Part shown: piece after piece, positions 62,705 to 64,000 of the stretch
How the letters are laid out: each line of letters begins with the position of its first letter
Position numbering within the stretch: the stretch's first letter is position 1
DNA from: Geomonas anaerohicana
GTDB lineage: Bacteria > Desulfobacterota > Desulfuromonadia > Geobacterales > Geobacteraceae
Assembly (NCBI RefSeq): GCF_016458305.1
Contig: NZ_JAEMHL010000006.1
Span: forward strand, 62,001-126,000
Length of the DNA: 64,000 nt
Direction: 5' to 3'
The notes under the pieces: model-generated
Databases searched by the model: none
What the model was told of the DNA's origin: nothing
What the model saw: only the letters and a program-made list of their open reading frames with translations
Translations under genes and position numbers: made by a program

Positions 62705-64000
62705 ATGAAGCTTCTTGCCATCGATGACAACCAGGACAACCTGCTCACCCTGAGCGCGCTTTTGAAGGCCTTTCTCCCCGAGGCGCAGCTGATCACCTCG
62801 CAGTCGGCGCAGGACGGCATCCGCCGCGCCGGGATGGAGGCGCCGGACACCATCCTGCTCGACATCCAGATGCCGGGCATGGACGGCTTCGAGGCTACCC
62901 GGCGCCTGAAGGCCTCCCCGGCGACCCAGCACATCCCGGTCATTCTGGTCACCGCCCACAGAAGCGACTCTGCCTGCCGCGTCATGGGGCTCGAGTGCGG
63001 TGCCGACGCCTTCCTCTCCAAGCCCTTCGACGAGGCGGAACTGGTGGCGCAGATCAAGGCGATGGTGAGGATCAAGCGCTCCGAGGACGCGCTGCGCCAG
63101 GAGCGTGATTCCCTGGATGCGCTGGTGCAGCGGCGCACCGCACAGCTGTCCGAGGCGAACCGGGAACTGCAGGAGCACCTGGAACGGCTGGTGGAAAACG
63201 AGGCGCGCTATTCGCGCGCGGTGCGCGGCACCAGTGACGGCCTGTGGGACTGGGACCTGGTCAGTAACGACTATTACTACTCGCCCCGCTGGAAGGAGCT
63301 CCTGGGCTTCGCCGACGACGAGCTGGTGAACCGCCCGGAGACCTTCTTTTCACGGCTGCACCCCAACGATCAGCCCGAGGTCCAGGACGCCCTGTGCGCT
63401 CACTTCCTGGGCCAGACGCCCTTCGACCTGGAGCTGAGGCTGAGGACCAGGGAAGAGGAATATCTGACCGTTCGCTGCCGGGGGCAGGCGGAATGGGACG
63501 AGGCGGGGGAGCCGGTGCGCATGTCGGGAGCGATCACCGACATGACCGAGCGGCAGTTGATGGAGGAGCAGCTGCGCCAGGCCCAGAAGATGGAGGCGGT
63601 GGGACAGCTTGCTGGCGGGGTCGCGCACGATTTCAACAACGTCCTCACCGTCATCGCCGGCTACGCCAACATCCTGAAGATGGATCTCACCCCGGAGAGC
63701 GTGCACTACGGACTGGCGGAGCAGATCTCGGCCGCCGCCGAGCGCGCCGCGCAGTTGACCCGTGGGCTGCTTGCCTTCAGCCGCAAGCAGGCCATAAGCC
63801 CGCAGCGCTGCGACCTGGGCGAGATCGTGCGCCACGTCGAGCAGTTCCTGGGGCGCATCATCGGGGAGGATATCCAGGTCAAGACCGAGATACTGCCCGA
63901 GCCGCTGCCGGTGCAGGTCGATCTGGCCCAGATCGAGCAGGTGCTGGTCAACTTGGCGGCTAATGCCCGCGACGCCATGCCCGGGGGCGGTGTCTTCACC
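62705..64000 (+). CDS. Receiver-PAS-histidine kinase, cut at the right edge
   Basis: 432 residues are visible and the frame is open to the end of the window. A receiver domain opens the protein ([20 protein letters not shown], phosphoacceptor Asp53 in [11 protein letters not shown]). A coiled coil follows (about 125-160), then a PAS domain ([21 protein letters not shown]...[18 protein letters not shown]). The HisKA region has His308 in [23 protein letters not shown], and the start of the HATPase domain with [17 protein letters not shown] is visible. AAAGGAAC precedes the start, 36 bp after the hybrid kinase gene. It has no membrane segment and probably works in the same relay. Confidence 0.92.
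   Translation, partial: MKLLAIDDNQDNLLTLSALLKAFLPEAQLITSQSAQDGIRRAGMEAPDTILLDIQMPGMDGFEATRRLKASPATQHIPVILVTAHRSDSACRVMGLECGADAFLSKPFDEAELVAQIKAMVRIKRSEDALRQERDSLDALVQRRTAQLSEANRELQEHLERLVENEARYSRAVRGTSDGLWDWDLVSNDYYYSPRWKELLGFADDELVNRPETFFSRLHPNDQPEVQDALCAHFLGQTPFDLELRLRTREEEYLTVRCRGQAEWDEAGEPVRMSGAITDMTERQLMEEQLRQAQKMEAVGQLAGGVAHDFNNVLTVIAGYANILKMDLTPESVHYGLAEQISAAAERAAQLTRGLLAFSRKQAISPQRCDLGEIVRHVEQFLGRIIGEDIQVKTEILPEPLPVQVDLAQIEQVLVNLAANARDAMPGGGVFT

Overview
The window looks like a piece of a high-GC chromosome from the Geobacterales (Geobacter, Citrifermentans or Geomonas type). This is judged from gene content and not from any database search: several sigma-54 activators, PtsP, large hybrid histidine kinases, giant secreted repeat proteins, YtxH-type small proteins, an MreB-GmhA-GmhB cluster and abundant palindromic intergenic repeats. 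No rRNA, tRNA, transposase or CRISPR array was recognised.

Layout. 1-2450: a 17-copy 21-bp tandem repeat, a DUF1622 membrane protein, a GNAT acetyltransferase and a long AT-rich intergenic region with two hairpin terminators. 2453-9121: a 2222-residue secreted protein with a beta-propeller-like start, Ig and FN3-like modules and six exact-length 86-residue C-terminal repeats. 9200-13420: REP-like repeats, a lipoprotein, an orphan HicB-like protein and four poorly known minus-strand genes. 13744-23795: housekeeping and signalling genes (NtrC-type regulator, slipin, methyltransferase plus glycosyltransferase, ferritin, parvulin, YtxH, ptsP, TPR protein).

24100-39307 is the most interesting part. 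It looks like a functional-amyloid (Fap-like) secretion locus: an outer-membrane FapF-like barrel, a sigma-54 activator with an unusual N-terminus (possible degenerate PilZ domain plus a zinc ribbon), then behind a good -24/-12 promoter a small exported protein, a repeat-rich FapC-like protein, a FapB-like protein, an exported C39 peptidase (FapD-like) and another small exported protein. It runs on into a 2462-residue secreted protein with about 18 near-identical 86-residue repeats and a dockerin-like end, and a lipoprotein. A TTTACAC/GTGTAAA motif occurs upstream of both transcription units and may be the operator of the embedded activator.

39429-56253: metabolism and envelope genes (flavoprotein, YtxH, purC, ppiD, mreB, glycosyltransferase, gmhA, gmhB, a large unknown protein, a TSUP permease, slyX, a ferredoxin-fused aldo/keto reductase, and a glycyl radical enzyme with its activase). 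56581-64000: a tightly overlapping sensory operon of CheR, a substrate-binding lipoprotein, a hybrid histidine kinase with four receivers and a second REC-PAS-kinase cut by the window edge.
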